Assembly: GCA_023436585.1 (NCBI GenBank)
Contig: JAEZIN010000028.1
Coordinates: forward strand, 124,001-188,000
Length of the DNA: 64,000 nt
Direction: 5' to 3'
DNA from: Bacillota bacterium
Lineage (GTDB): Bacteria; Bacillota; Clostridia; Christensenellales; Aristaeellaceae
In this document: positions 17,689-26,763 of the stretch, piece by piece
Position numbering within the stretch: position 1 is the stretch's first letter
How the letters are laid out: every line of letters begins with the position of its first letter
Program-made: the position numbers and the translations under genes
Notes under the pieces: model-generated
What the model was told of the DNA's origin: nothing
The model's database searches: none
Seen by the model: only the letters and a program-made list of their open reading frames with translations

Positions 17689-19842
17689 ATGGAAAGAGGC
17701 ATATATTTTGACGGATGGTTCAAAAACAACCATTGTTATCACCCCAGCCTGCCCCTAAGAAGCTTGCAGATGATTGAGGATCTGGAAAAATACCACGGCA
17801 CCCTGCTGGTATGGTCGGCCATGGGCGGCGGCAGCATCTCCCTTCCTTATTTGGAGAATGAGGCTTTCGGGCCGGTGGATCCCCGGATGCGCTTTTACGG
17901 TTATATGAACGATTCCGAGTTTGTGGCGGAATGCAACAAAAGAGGCATCAAGGTGTTCGCCATCGTCTTTGAGGTGCAAGGCTGGGAGTTTCCGGCGGTC
18001 ATCGATGAGAAAACCGGGGAAATCAAGCGCCTGAACCTGCACGCCCAATTAGAGGAGAACCACGGCTGGTATGGCCTTCGGGAATTTTCGCAGGATAAAT
18101 ATCCAAGCGCCTTCCGCACTTCACTGAAAGACTACTATCCCAATGGAATTATTAACAGCGACGGGGAGGTTGTTACCGACCTGTGGGAAGAATGTGCCGC
18201 CCGCAAGCTGGATGGGACCGCGGTGCATGCCCGCTGGGTAGAAGTAAAAAACCACGATCAGGTTTGCTACCAAACCTGCCGCAACAACCCCGTCTGGCGG
18301 GATTACCTGAAAAAGATCATGAAGCTGCAAATTGATGCCGGCGTGCCGGGCATTCAGCTGGACGAGTGCGAGCTGCCCATCACCTCCATCGGCTCCGGCG
18401 GGTGCTTCTGCAAAGATTGCATGAAGCAGTTCACCGAATATTTGAAAGATCAGAAGGCCAAGGGGCTGCTTGGCGCGGAGTTTGACGGCATCGATCTGGA
18501 TACCTTCAATTATAAAAACTATCTGCTGGAAACAGGTTCTTCCTATCCCCATGGCGCGCCGTTTTACCGGCATTACTGGGAATTCCAGATGCGGGCGGTA
18601 AAGAAATACTTCTCCGAATTGGTCGACTACGCCAAGGAATACGGCAAGGTAACATATGACAGGGAGATCATGGTGTCCGGCAACTTCTTTAACTTGATGC
18701 CGGTATATTATCCCATTGAAACCAAGGTGGATGTCATCATCACCGAAATGCAGCACACCTTGTTCCGCCAGCCTCACTTTTACCGCTACTGCGCTGGTTT
18801 TGCTGGGCAAAAGCCCATTATCGTGGCGGAAAACCCCTATGGCGGCATTGTTCCGCAGCTGCTTACGATGCTGGATGCCGGCAAGGGTTATGACCTGTAC
18901 CGAATTTTCTTGCTGGAAGCTTCCGTATACGGCTGCAACATGGCCGTTCCCTACGGGGGCTGGATGGGCAACACCATTAAGGATTCCTTCTATCCGCCCC
19001 GTGAGCTAACAGCCCAGGTGCAGGATTTCCTCTATCAGCATGAGGATTTCTACCCCAAGACACCAGTAAAAGGCGCGGCGGTATTGTATTCCTTCCCCAG
19101 TTACTACTGGCGGGAAACCACCAAAGGCAACGGTGGCAACACCATGCTGGACGAGCAGGAAAGCCTGCTGGACTGCACCACCAGCGAATGGTCCGATCCC
19201 AATGCCAGCCATATTCCTTTCTGGGATGCCATCAAGGCGCTGTCCGACGCCAAAGCATTGTACGATGTGAAGATGCTGGCGGATGGCGACGTTCGGGCGG
19301 ATGACTTCACCCTTAACGTCATCCGCCCCTATCCCTTGGTGGTCGTGCCGGATTGTCATGTTCTTACCGCAAATCAGGCGGACGTGTTGGTCCAGTACGT
19401 CCAAGGGGGAGGAAGCCTGCTGGTGCATGGCCGGATTGGTGAGAACGTTCAGGCCGCTGCCCGGCTGAAGGATTTGCAAAACGTCGTGTTCACCGAATGC
19501 GGCCCCGATTGGAAAGAATCTAACCGGAATCTGATGGAAGGCTTCAACAGGCTGTACAAGCCCGTCTGCACCATGGAAGGCAACAGCAGTAAGCTGGGCA
19601 TTCAGCGCTTTGACAAGGATGGGCGCACCTTTGTGCATATCCTCAATTACGCCTATGACGCTGCCCAAGATGCCATTCTTCCCGCTGAGAAAGCCACTGT
19701 TACACTTCGGGAAGTAAACGGGGACGTGAAGGTGCACACCTTGAATGGGCATGCCGTCGCTTATGAAGCGGGTCATAGGGGGAATGAACTTGTGGTCACG
19801 CTTTTCAATCTTCCGGTGTATACGGTGATTGAAATCGGCTGA
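17689..19842 (+). CDS. Unclassified glycoside-hydrolase-like protein (TIM barrel, GH42-like architecture)
   Basis: 717 residues, no signal peptide. The first 400 residues look like a glycosidase TIM barrel: LVWSAMGGGSISLPY, a barrel strand ending in GIQLDECELP (about 220) that could carry a catalytic acid, a Cys pair in GGCFCKDCM near 237-244 as in proteins that recall the beta-galactosidase zinc site, and DVIITEMQHT near 358. From about 450 a Rossmann-like domain resembles the GH42 trimerisation domain (VVVPDCHVLTANQADVLVQYVQGGGSLLVHG), then a short beta domain. Start at 17689 because GAAGGGAG precedes it. Precedes LacI regulator A. No family number can be assigned by eye. Confidence 0.7.
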   Translation: MERGIYFDGWFKNNHCYHPSLPLRSLQMIEDLEKYHGTLLVWSAMGGGSISLPYLENEAFGPVDPRMRFYGYMNDSEFVAECNKRGIKVFAIVFEVQGWEFPAVIDEKTGEIKRLNLHAQLEENHGWYGLREFSQDKYPSAFRTSLKDYYPNGIINSDGEVVTDLWEECAARKLDGTAVHARWVEVKNHDQVCYQTCRNNPVWRDYLKKIMKLQIDAGVPGIQLDECELPITSIGSGGCFCKDCMKQFTEYLKDQKAKGLLGAEFDGIDLDTFNYKNYLLETGSSYPHGAPFYRHYWEFQMRAVKKYFSELVDYAKEYGKVTYDREIMVSGNFFNLMPVYYPIETKVDVIITEMQHTLFRQPHFYRYCAGFAGQKPIIVAENPYGGIVPQLLTMLDAGKGYDLYRIFLLEASVYGCNMAVPYGGWMGNTIKDSFYPPRELTAQVQDFLYQHEDFYPKTPVKGAAVLYSFPSYYWRETTKGNGGNTMLDEQESLLDCTTSEWSDPNASHIPFWDAIKALSDAKALYDVKMLADGDVRADDFTLNVIRPYPLVVVPDCHVLTANQADVLVQYVQGGGSLLVHGRIGENVQAAARLKDLQNVVFTECGPDWKESNRNLMEGFNRLYKPVCTMEGNSSKLGIQRFDKDGRTFVHILNYAYDAAQDAILPAEKATVTLREVNGDVKVHTLNGHAVAYEAGHRGNELVVTLFNLPVYTVIEIG

Positions 19843-19850
19843 CCGATCAT

Positions 19851-19885
19851 GGGAGGGGGGAAAAATCCCCCTCCCGGCTTTCTTC
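19851..19885 (+). terminator. Hairpin after the glycosidase-like gene
   Basis: GGGAGGGGG (19851-19859) pairs with CCCCCTCCC (19867-19875) around an A-rich loop, followed by GGCTTTCTTCC. The T run is weak, so it may be a partial terminator that lets some transcription reach the lacI gene downstream. Confidence 0.65.
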
Positions 19886-19925
19886 CATTAATTTATGCCG
19901 AAAGGCGCTTATCAGGAGGATCTTC

Positions 19926-20936
19926 ATGGCTGTCACCATCAAGGATATCAGCAAGCAGGCCGCTGTTTCCACAGCTACCGTCTCCAAAGTGCTCAACGGG
20001 GACTACAGCAAGGTCAGCGATGAAACACGGGACCGCATCCTGAAGGTGGCGGATGAACTGCATTACCGGCCCAACCTCCTGGCCCGAGGCCTCGTTTCGC
20101 AAAAATTTCATATGATCGGGCTGATCATTCCCGACATTTCCAACCCTTATTACGCGGATATGGCCCGCGGCATGTCGGATGAGGCCCTTCGTTTTGGCTA
20201 TAACACCATGATCAGCAATACCGATCAGATGCATTCGCGAGAACTATCCGCCATTCAATCCATGGTGGAATACAATGTCAGCGGCCTGATCCTGGCCGGA
20301 GGCACCAATACCAAGCTGGAAAGCCAGGAGCTTTTGCGCCGCTACCGTGTCCCTTTCGTTTCAGCGGAAAACTACACCGCCGGGATAGAATATTGCGTGT
20401 ATGTGGACAACTTTACAGGCTCCTACAAGGCGGTCAGCCATTTGATACAACGCGGGCACAGGCACATCGCCTATATTACTGGCTTCGGTTCGCTCCACGC
20501 GCCGGAAGATGACCGGCTGCGTGGCTTTGAGCAGGCCATGGCAGACCACCATCTTCCTGTGGACCCCTATCTTTTGGAATGCGGCAGCTACACCATGGAA
20601 ACAGGATACCGCAAAACGCTTCAGCTTCTGGGCAGAGGCATCCCCTTCACGGCCATCGCCTGCGGCAATGACCTGATTGCCCTTGGCGCCTTCCGTGCCG
20701 TTCGCGAGCACAAGATGAAGGTGCCCCAGGATATATCCCTGGTAGGTTTTGACGATGTGTACCTTTCTTCCACCATGGAGCCAAGGCTGACAACGGTAAA
20801 ACAGCCTGCCTATGAAATTGGCGTGTACGCCATCAAAATGCTGCTGGACCGAATTGAAAAGCGCACGGAGGCCGAGAAGATAAAATGCTTTGAGCCCTCC
20901 CTGGTGGAGCGTGACACGGTAAGCTTTCGGGCATAG
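19926..20936 (+). CDS. LacI-family regulator A (paralogue of regulator B)
   Basis: 336 residues. Helix-turn-helix at about 4-23 (IKDISKQAAVSTATVSKVLN), hinge helix RPNLLARGLVSQK, then the ligand-binding domain (GLIIPDISNPYYADMARGM, GHRHIAYITG, ACGNDLIALGAF). The recognition segment and hinge are almost identical to those of the LacI gene at 47.8 kb, so both should bind the same operator, for which GGATAAACGTTTATCC is the candidate. It lies 83 bases after the glycosidase-like gene with no promoter or operator of its own that I can see, suggesting read-through expression and feedback control. The effector is unknown. Confidence 0.93.
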   Translation: MAVTIKDISKQAAVSTATVSKVLNGDYSKVSDETRDRILKVADELHYRPNLLARGLVSQKFHMIGLIIPDISNPYYADMARGMSDEALRFGYNTMISNTDQMHSRELSAIQSMVEYNVSGLILAGGTNTKLESQELLRRYRVPFVSAENYTAGIEYCVYVDNFTGSYKAVSHLIQRGHRHIAYITGFGSLHAPEDDRLRGFEQAMADHHLPVDPYLLECGSYTMETGYRKTLQLLGRGIPFTAIACGNDLIALGAFRAVREHKMKVPQDISLVGFDDVYLSSTMEPRLTTVKQPAYEIGVYAIKMLLDRIEKRTEAEKIKCFEPSLVERDTVSFRA

Positions 20937-20967
20937 TAGCCCTATCTTTGCAATGAGGGGGAGCGTT

Positions 20968-21294
20968 ATGCTTTTTAAGAAAAAGCCAGTTCTCCTTTGG
21001 ATGTTGACCATTGCTGACGCAATGTCCAGGCCGCTTTATGAGGGCCCGCTTTTTCATATGCAGTTTTCAGAGGCAACCGTAAAAGCTCTGAGCATCGAAT
21101 TCTTTCGCGACCCTGAGCCCTGCCATATTCACCGCTCGGCAGTGATTCAACGTGCTATGATGGAAATTGAAACAACCTGCCCAGATGGGGTATCTGTGGC
21201 TTTATCTGCCCTGCCCCTTCGGATCGCAGGCTTTTTTTCTTGTTATCCAAATGCCTGTACACTAACCCTTCTAAAGGAGGAAAGGCGTTCATGA
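20968..21294 (+). CDS. Small hypothetical protein coupled to the thiol-redox gene
   Basis: 108 residues with no recognised family. It has a good GAGGGGGAG ribosome site seven bases before the ATG, and its stop overlaps the next start as ATGA, the arrangement of translationally coupled genes. The sequence has a short hydrophobic N-terminus (LFKKKPVLLWMLTIA) and scattered Cys residues but no motif. It could also be a chance frame across the leader of the following gene, so confidence is moderate. Confidence 0.4.
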   Translation: MLFKKKPVLLWMLTIADAMSRPLYEGPLFHMQFSEATVKALSIEFFRDPEPCHIHRSAVIQRAMMEIETTCPDGVSVALSALPLRIAGFFSCYPNACTLTLLKEERRS

Positions 21295-22706
21295 GGCGCG
21301 TTTGCTGCTTTTTGCTGGCATGCTTGATTGTGATGAATCTTATTGCTCCGGCTTTTGCAGAATCAAAACCTGAGCTAACATACTTTTTTGAAAGCTATTG
21401 CGGTTCCTGCACACCGGAAGAGGATTTTTTGGAAACCTTCCGGGACCTTACAGGGAAGGACTCCGGTGGTTACGCTTGTACGTTTTACAACATCCGCTAT
21501 GAGAACGCCAGAAAAGCACTGGATGAGGCCATCACCCGATACAATATCCCCAAGGAAAGGCAGCTCCCTCCGCTGTTGATTGTGGACGGCCAAGTGTACG
21601 CAGGGCAGGATGCCATCTCTGCGGAGCTGCCCAGGGATGCTTTGGCAAGAGAGAATACCACAGACAGCGTTGTCTATTACCTGTATGTTACCGCTTGCGC
21701 AAGCTGTGCGGAGGCGAAAAAGGTGCTGGATACCCTACCCGCAAGCGTATCTCTCACCCGAGGCGCTTATGCCTTTGAATCCAAGGTGGAGATCGTACCT
21801 ATCAATATAGGAGAGGAAACCGCCCTGACATTATCCCTGTTTGAAAGCTACCATGTGCCGGAGGATAAGCAGGTTGCTCCCATTGTTTTTTTAAGGGACA
21901 GATACCTGAGCGGAAGCGAAGAAATACAAAGGGAGCTGCCCGGAGCGCTCACCCGCGGGGAAGCGGTATGGAACCGTATCACACAGAAGCAAAAAACCGG
22001 CTTGCCGCCACTGCGTCTTCTATCTACAATGGCGGCTGGGCTGGTTGGCGGCCTGAATCCTTGCGCACTGTCGATGGTGCTGCTGCTACTCAGTATCCTG
22101 ATCCCGCTGGAAAAAAAGGTAGGGAGGTACGCGCTGCTATTCCTTGCCAGCAAGTTCGTATGCTATCTGGCCATCGGTACACTGCTTACCAGTTTGCTGC
22201 AGGCCTTTGATCTAAACTGGCTTCCAATGGCGCTGAAAATCTTTCTTACGGTCTATTCCGCCGCATTGATACTTTTGAACCTGTGGGATGCCTACGCCGC
22301 CAGGCGGGAGGAGTATGGCCAAATCCGAAATCAGCTGCCTGCAAGGCTTCGCAGGTTTCTCCATCACCGTATTAAAGGCATTGCCACCGATACCAGGGCA
22401 ATGGTCCCCGTCATGGTGCTTCTTGGCGCTTTGGTGGCCGCCAGTGAATTCCTCTGTGCCGGCCAGGTATATCTGGCGACGCTGCTTTCCAGCCTGCAAT
22501 CAGGCGCGCAGGCCATGCGCATGTTCCTGATGCTGGTGGTCTACTGCCTGGCTTTCCTTGTGCCGTCCGCACTGCTCACAGTGCTTATAGTAAAGGGAAA
22601 AGCGGTGCTGCAGGTATCTGACTGGATGCGCCGTCGGATGACGGCCATTAAGCTGGTTACGGCATTGTTCTTTCTGGCCGTGCTGCTTGCGGTATGGCTA
22701 CTGTAA
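21291..22706 (+). CDS. Membrane thiol-disulfide protein: two thioredoxin-like domains plus CcdA/DsbD-type transporter
   Basis: 471 residues. A signal peptide (to about Ala23) is followed by two thioredoxin- or glutaredoxin-like domains facing outward, each with a redox pair: Cys37-Gly-Ser-Cys40 and Cys136-Ala-Ser-Cys139. From about 245 to the end, six or so membrane segments form a DsbD/CcdA-like unit with the intramembrane cysteines Cys258 (GGLNPCAL) and Cys389 (SEFLCAGQ), the pair that carries electrons across the membrane. AAAGGAGG precedes the start at 21291. It probably supplies reducing power to extracytoplasmic proteins. It has no evident link to sugar use beyond lying behind regulator A. 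Confidence 0.85.
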   Translation: MRRVCCFLLACLIVMNLIAPAFAESKPELTYFFESYCGSCTPEEDFLETFRDLTGKDSGGYACTFYNIRYENARKALDEAITRYNIPKERQLPPLLIVDGQVYAGQDAISAELPRDALARENTTDSVVYYLYVTACASCAEAKKVLDTLPASVSLTRGAYAFESKVEIVPINIGEETALTLSLFESYHVPEDKQVAPIVFLRDRYLSGSEEIQRELPGALTRGEAVWNRITQKQKTGLPPLRLLSTMAAGLVGGLNPCALSMVLLLLSILIPLEKKVGRYALLFLASKFVCYLAIGTLLTSLLQAFDLNWLPMALKIFLTVYSAALILLNLWDAYAARREEYGQIRNQLPARLRRFLHHRIKGIATDTRAMVPVMVLLGALVAASEFLCAGQVYLATLLSSLQSGAQAMRMFLMLVVYCLAFLVPSALLTVLIVKGKAVLQVSDWMRRRMTAIKLVTALFFLAVLLAVWLL

Positions 22707-22760
22707 AGGGTGAACAATATCTAGCGGTCTTCCTGCTTGTGAAATGGATAATAGAAAAAG

Positions 22761-22797
22761 AGAAGCGCTTTTAAGATTGGGAAAAGCGCTTCTTCTT
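22761..22797. terminator. Bidirectional terminator
   Basis: AGAAGCGCTTTT (22761-22772) pairs perfectly with AAAAGCGCTTCT (22782-22793), with a T-rich tail on the plus strand (TCTTTAT) and TCTTTTTCTA on the minus strand. It separates convergent operons. Confidence 0.85.
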
Positions 22798-22826
22798 TAT
22801 CATTAACCATTTACATATGAAGTGAA

Positions 22827-23645
22827 TTACAAGCCCAGCGCATCGTGAAGATACCGCCTGGAGATCATGGCCGACTTGTAGTTGCACACAGGACGTTTGT
22901 CCAGCTCCACGCACAGCACGCCGTCATAGCCGCCGTTTTGAAGCACCTTGTAAATACCCCTGAAATCCACCGTGCCAAGGCCCAGCTCGCAAAAGCTGTC
23001 CATCGGCCACGCGGCATATCGCTCCCTGTCGGGGTCCACATCCTTCAAATGAATGTAGGCAATGCGTGGCAGATACTTATTGAAAGCCTCTACCGCATCC
23101 ATGCTGGCCAGGGTGGTGTGGGCCGTATCCAGACATAGGGATACCAGGGCAGGATCGGTATTGGCAAGGAAAAGATCAATCTGTTCCTGCGTGTAAATGG
23201 GAGTGTTTGCGTGAGGGTGGAAGCAAGCCACACAACCGTTGTCACGGCACAACTTTCCGATGCGGTTGGACAGCGTGGCATATTTCAATATCTTTTCCCG
23301 GTCGGTGGGCCTGTCAAGGGGCGCGTCCCGCCACATGACGCCCTGGAGGTTCAAATAAGTGGCGCCGATCTTCTTCATGAAATCCACATAGGCAACGGCG
23401 CTTTGATAATCCGCCTCGTCATCGTCGGTATAGTGCTCGTACAGATTCGCCATTTCCAAACCGTATTTATCCAGCAGTGATCTTACTTCATCGGCATTGT
23501 TATCAAAATACTTTGTGATAAAGGCGAAGTTCTCCACCGCTTCATAACCCAGATCGGAAACTTCCTTCAGGAACTGTTCAAATTCCCACTTGTGGTTGTC
23601 GTTGTGATTCACCAGCCAGGTCCAGCCGGTATAGGCAATTTTCAT
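22827..23645 (-). CDS. Sugar phosphate isomerase/epimerase-like TIM-barrel protein
   Basis: 272 residues of the xylose-isomerase-like AP-endonuclease-2 fold. Likely metal ligands lie in CFHPHANTPI (about 140-149), LCLDTAHT (about 167-174), YIHLKDV (about 195) and CVELDKRP near the end, the layout of IolE-like inosose dehydratases and related ketose isomerases or eliminases. Start at 23645 with AGGGAGG upstream. It is the last gene of an operon with two zinc dehydrogenases, so it probably works on a keto-sugar made by one of them; this is inference. Confidence 0.85.
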   Translation of the reverse strand: MKIAYTGWTWLVNHNDNHKWEFEQFLKEVSDLGYEAVENFAFITKYFDNNADEVRSLLDKYGLEMANLYEHYTDDDEADYQSAVAYVDFMKKIGATYLNLQGVMWRDAPLDRPTDREKILKYATLSNRIGKLCRDNGCVACFHPHANTPIYTQEQIDLFLANTDPALVSLCLDTAHTTLASMDAVEAFNKYLPRIAYIHLKDVDPDRERYAAWPMDSFCELGLGTVDFRGIYKVLQNGGYDGVLCVELDKRPVCNYKSAMISRRYLHDALGL

Positions 23646-23661
23646 CGTGCCGCATCCTCCC

Positions 23662-24636
23662 TTAGAATGTGATGACGCCCTTCATATAGCCGTCGCTCTT
23701 GTCAATGGACTTGTTGAACAGGGCATTCACCGCTTCCACATCGGCATAATGGGCCACATGGGAGACCAGTTCGCCGGGGGTATACACGCCCCGCCGCACC
23801 AGCGCGGCGGTTCTGGGAATCATATCGGTATAGTGGCGGTTGCTCATGGGCGAAAGGTTCAGCACATTCAGGCCGCTCATATGCCAGTTGGTTCCGTCAA
23901 AGGTCTTCTCATGGCGGTGCCAGGTGCCCAGCACCAGCTTGCCGGCATTGTAACGGCGCAGTTTAAGCGCCAGGTCAAACCCGGAGTCGGAGGCGGCAAA
24001 GTCGATTACCACATCTACGCCGCCGTTTTTGATGATCTCCTCGGTCTTGGCCTTTCCTTCCTCGGAGTTGGGATCATACACATGGCCGGGGCAAAGCTTT
24101 TGGGCCAGGGCTCTGCGATCATCGCGGATTTCAAACACGGTGATATCCCCTGCGCAGGAGCCACGTGTCAGGCCCTGTAGGGTTAAAAGCCCCATGTAGC
24201 CGGCGCCTACCAGGGCCACGGAATCGCCAGGCTCCAACTGAGTCAGTTTCAAAAGGTTTACCACGCAGGTGGTAGGCTCCAGTACCCAGGCGGCATAATC
24301 GGTCACATCGTCCGGAATCTTGGCAATGCAGGAATAATGTTGATTAAAATACTCCTGCATCATTTCGTTTCCGCCGCTGGAACAGAACACCTTGTCGCCA
24401 GGCTTAAAGCCTTTGACACCTTCGCCCACTTCCCTTACGATGCCTACCGCCTCATGGCCGATCACGTACGGGATGGGACCGGGGGCGCTGAGTCCACGGT
24501 AAAGATAAGAATCCCAGGCGCATACGCCGCAGGCTTTGGTCTCAATTTGCACTTCATCATATTTGGGGGCCTTTATTTCCACCGGACGGATTTCGATCTT
24601 TTTTTCGGCCACTACCCACACCGCGTTGCTTTTCAT
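23662..24636 (-). CDS. Zinc-dependent medium-chain dehydrogenase (sugar/polyol type), second copy
   Basis: 324 residues. Catalytic zinc ligands are visible in ACGVCAWD and GHEAVGIV, and the NAD(P)-binding Rossmann turn in VALVGAGYMGLL. The structural-zinc four-Cys lobe typical of alcohol dehydrogenases is absent. It shares the CGVC and VGxGYMGL patterns with the preceding gene, but the two are clearly different enzymes. Between them in the operon only 16 bases are untranslated, so they are cotranscribed. Likely oxidises a sugar or polyol hydroxyl with NAD(P). Confidence 0.88.
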   Translation of the reverse strand: MKSNAVWVVAEKKIEIRPVEIKAPKYDEVQIETKACGVCAWDSYLYRGLSAPGPIPYVIGHEAVGIVREVGEGVKGFKPGDKVFCSSGGNEMMQEYFNQHYSCIAKIPDDVTDYAAWVLEPTTCVVNLLKLTQLEPGDSVALVGAGYMGLLTLQGLTRGSCAGDITVFEIRDDRRALAQKLCPGHVYDPNSEEGKAKTEEIIKNGGVDVVIDFAASDSGFDLALKLRRYNAGKLVLGTWHRHEKTFDGTNWHMSGLNVLNLSPMSNRHYTDMIPRTAALVRRGVYTPGELVSHVAHYADVEAVNALFNKSIDKSDGYMKGVITF

Positions 24637-24651
24637 ACACTTTCCTCCGTT

Positions 24652-25602
24652 TTACCACTTTGTGCAGTCGATGATTGCCTTGATCATGTTGCCGGGCTTT
24701 GTGTCCAGATCCTGCTGCGCCTGATCGAATTCATTGAGGCCATATATCCGCGTGTTCAAATTCGTAAAATTCCACTGGCCGGAGGATAAAAGCTCCATGG
24801 CGTGCTGGCAGCACTGGATCTGAAAGGGGTCCTTGCGCTCGTGCAGGCTGACTGCGCTGATGGCCTTCACATTCCACAGTTGAATATCCACCATGCGGTT
24901 CCCGCCGGTGTGGTACGCGCCGATGCCCAGGAAGCCGTCGATCTTTGTCATTTCCCCGGCCAGCTTCAAAGACTCGTTGGTACCGGCCCATTCCGTCACA
25001 ATGGATACGCCGCCTGTCCAGATGTCGCTCCAGGACGCCAGATATTCCTTGGGCACCTGGTGGGGAAGATAGCATTCGGTAGCGCCAAAGCGCTTGGCGT
25101 TTTCCAGCGCTTCCTCCCGCATGTCCACAGCGATCACCTTCCCGGCACCCTTGAGCTTTAAAAGGGACACCATGCCAAGGCCCATATAGCCGGTGCCTAC
25201 CACTGCCACGTGGTCACCGGGCAGGGAAAGGGGAACCTTGCTGGCGGCGCTTACAAGGCAGGAGAGGGGTTCCGCCGTGGCATCCGCATCTCGCACGTTG
25301 TCCGGCACGTGTACCAGTTTATCGGGAGAGAAAAGCAGGTATTCCGTGAAGGCTTCCAGGCCAAGGCCCGTTACACGGTCACCTGGCTTGAATTCCATTA
25401 CGTCCTTGCCCACCTTTTCCACCACGCCCATGGGTTCATGGCCGAAGACGCGGCCCCGCGATGCCACGGCCCAGTCATGATGCTCAGACATGCATACGCC
25501 GCAGTACTTGATTTTCACCAGCACCTGATGATCATTAGGCATAGGCATTGGAACATCGATCAGAATACTTTTCTTGGGTCCGTCCATAATCAGCTTCTTC
25601 AT
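24652..25602 (-). CDS. Zinc-dependent medium-chain dehydrogenase (sugar/polyol type), first copy
   Basis: 316 residues. Zinc-site segments YCGVCMSEHHDW and FGHEPMGVVEKVG, nucleotide-binding turn VAVVGTGYMGLG at about 140, and a substrate-side stretch with WAGTNESLKLAGEMTKIDG. It lacks the four-Cys structural zinc lobe. The ATG at 25602 is preferred over that at 25608 because GAGGG would otherwise abut the start. Two adjacent dehydrogenases suggest either sequential oxidation and reduction (epimerisation via a keto intermediate) or two related substrates. Confidence 0.88.
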   Translation of the reverse strand: MKKLIMDGPKKSILIDVPMPMPNDHQVLVKIKYCGVCMSEHHDWAVASRGRVFGHEPMGVVEKVGKDVMEFKPGDRVTGLGLEAFTEYLLFSPDKLVHVPDNVRDADATAEPLSCLVSAASKVPLSLPGDHVAVVGTGYMGLGMVSLLKLKGAGKVIAVDMREEALENAKRFGATECYLPHQVPKEYLASWSDIWTGGVSIVTEWAGTNESLKLAGEMTKIDGFLGIGAYHTGGNRMVDIQLWNVKAISAVSLHERKDPFQIQCCQHAMELLSSGQWNFTNLNTRIYGLNEFDQAQQDLDTKPGNMIKAIIDCTKW

Positions 25603-25645
25603 ACGCATCCCTCACTTTTTATATACAAAGCAATTGCTCCCGGAG

Positions 25646-26500
25646 TTATTCTTGCATGATATCACTCTTTTTGGGGCTGTTCCGGCCGGTAAGGTCCGGG
25701 GGCCGCCGCTCTATGGCGGCCATGGCAATTTCCACGTCTTCCATTACTTCTTCCTTGGTGTAGCACCCCACGGTAACCATATCGCAGGGGCGGATGGTGC
25801 TATAGGAGAAGGTCAGCCCTACGAAAGGCGATACCCGCCCCGCGGCCATGGATTTGATGGTCATCACCGGCTTTTTCGCACTGGTGATTACCTTATGGAT
25901 ATATTCCACCTCCACCTGCATCAAAAAGCCCAGGCAGTTGTAAATCTGTACATACGTTTCCACATCATAGCCGTTCAGGTCGGAATACACGATCAGTTCC
26001 GGCATATGGGCGGAAAGGCCGGGGATCATCCCCTCTTCCCGGATCATGGAAAGGTAATCCGGCAGGCGGTCCATGGTACGCTTGTTTTTGTTCACCAGCT
26101 GTTCTGCACTGTAATGATGGGGCATGCAAAAGGTAGCGCCGAGATCTTTGGACCGCTTGATGGTCTGCCGCGCTTCCCGGCGGGCTGCCTCATTATCGTC
26201 CACATTGAGAATGGGTGTATCGATGACAATGATTTTTTTGCCGGTACGTTCCTCTGCCAATTTGAGGCCCTGTACAAAAACGGGGCTGGTTTCCATCAGG
26301 CACATGGCAGCATCGATGCCAAAGGATAAAAATGTCTCCAGCATATCAGCCACGGCTTCTTTGCCCGCATACGCCTGCTTGATTTGGTTGTCCGCGGCAA
26401 CGCTGGTATGACTGTAGCCCACCATCCAGTTGGAGCCGATCAGCATGCGGGGCAGGGAAACGCCGCCGGCCAAGGTTCGGGGGAAATTTTTTTCGGACAT
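25646..26500 (-). CDS. Conserved hypothetical protein, TIM-barrel-like
   Basis: 284 residues, not recognised as a named family. The alternation of hydrophobic strands and helices (GIDAAMCLME, GKKIIVIDTP, GATFCMPHH, GMIPGLSAHMPE, KPVMTIKSMAAGRVSPF, CDMVTVGCYTKEEVMEDV) is that of a TIM barrel; the final DMVTVG...EEVMEDVE segment resembles the end of aldo-keto-reductase barrels, but the catalytic Tyr/Lys set is not apparent. Conserved-looking His, Glu and Lys residues suggest an enzyme. It sits between the SBP and the first dehydrogenase of one operon, so a step in the same sugar pathway is likely. Confidence 0.7.
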   Translation of the reverse strand: MSEKNFPRTLAGGVSLPRMLIGSNWMVGYSHTSVAADNQIKQAYAGKEAVADMLETFLSFGIDAAMCLMETSPVFVQGLKLAEERTGKKIIVIDTPILNVDDNEAARREARQTIKRSKDLGATFCMPHHYSAEQLVNKNKRTMDRLPDYLSMIREEGMIPGLSAHMPELIVYSDLNGYDVETYVQIYNCLGFLMQVEVEYIHKVITSAKKPVMTIKSMAAGRVSPFVGLTFSYSTIRPCDMVTVGCYTKEEVMEDVEIAMAAIERRPPDLTGRNSPKKSDIMQE

Positions 26501-26695
26501 AAGGTTAAACCCTTTCATTCACAGACCATTCTGTGATGCTTCATAGGCTGCTGCCCAGCATCCTTTCGGGGGGCAGGTATAGCAAGTCCGGATACGGAAT
26601 GTATCCTCTGCCGGACATAAATAACGGCTTTGGGGCGAATGCTTCATTCGCGAACAGGCTTAGGTTCCGAACAGATTGCCAGCAGGCAATGGGGA

Positions 26696-26732
26696 GGAAG
26701 GGCCCTGCGGCCTTATATCGCAAGGCCCTTCC
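26696..26732 (-). promoter_or_regulatory. Intercistronic hairpin after the SBP gene
   Basis: GGAAGGGCC (26696-26704) pairs with GGCCCTTCC (26724-26732); an inner TGCG/CGCA stem lies within the loop. No T run follows on the minus strand. Such hairpins behind SBP genes usually stabilise the upstream mRNA segment or attenuate transcription into the downstream genes. Confidence 0.5.
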
Positions 26733-26763
26733 CATGTTCCCGGTTTCGTTTATTAAATCGGTA

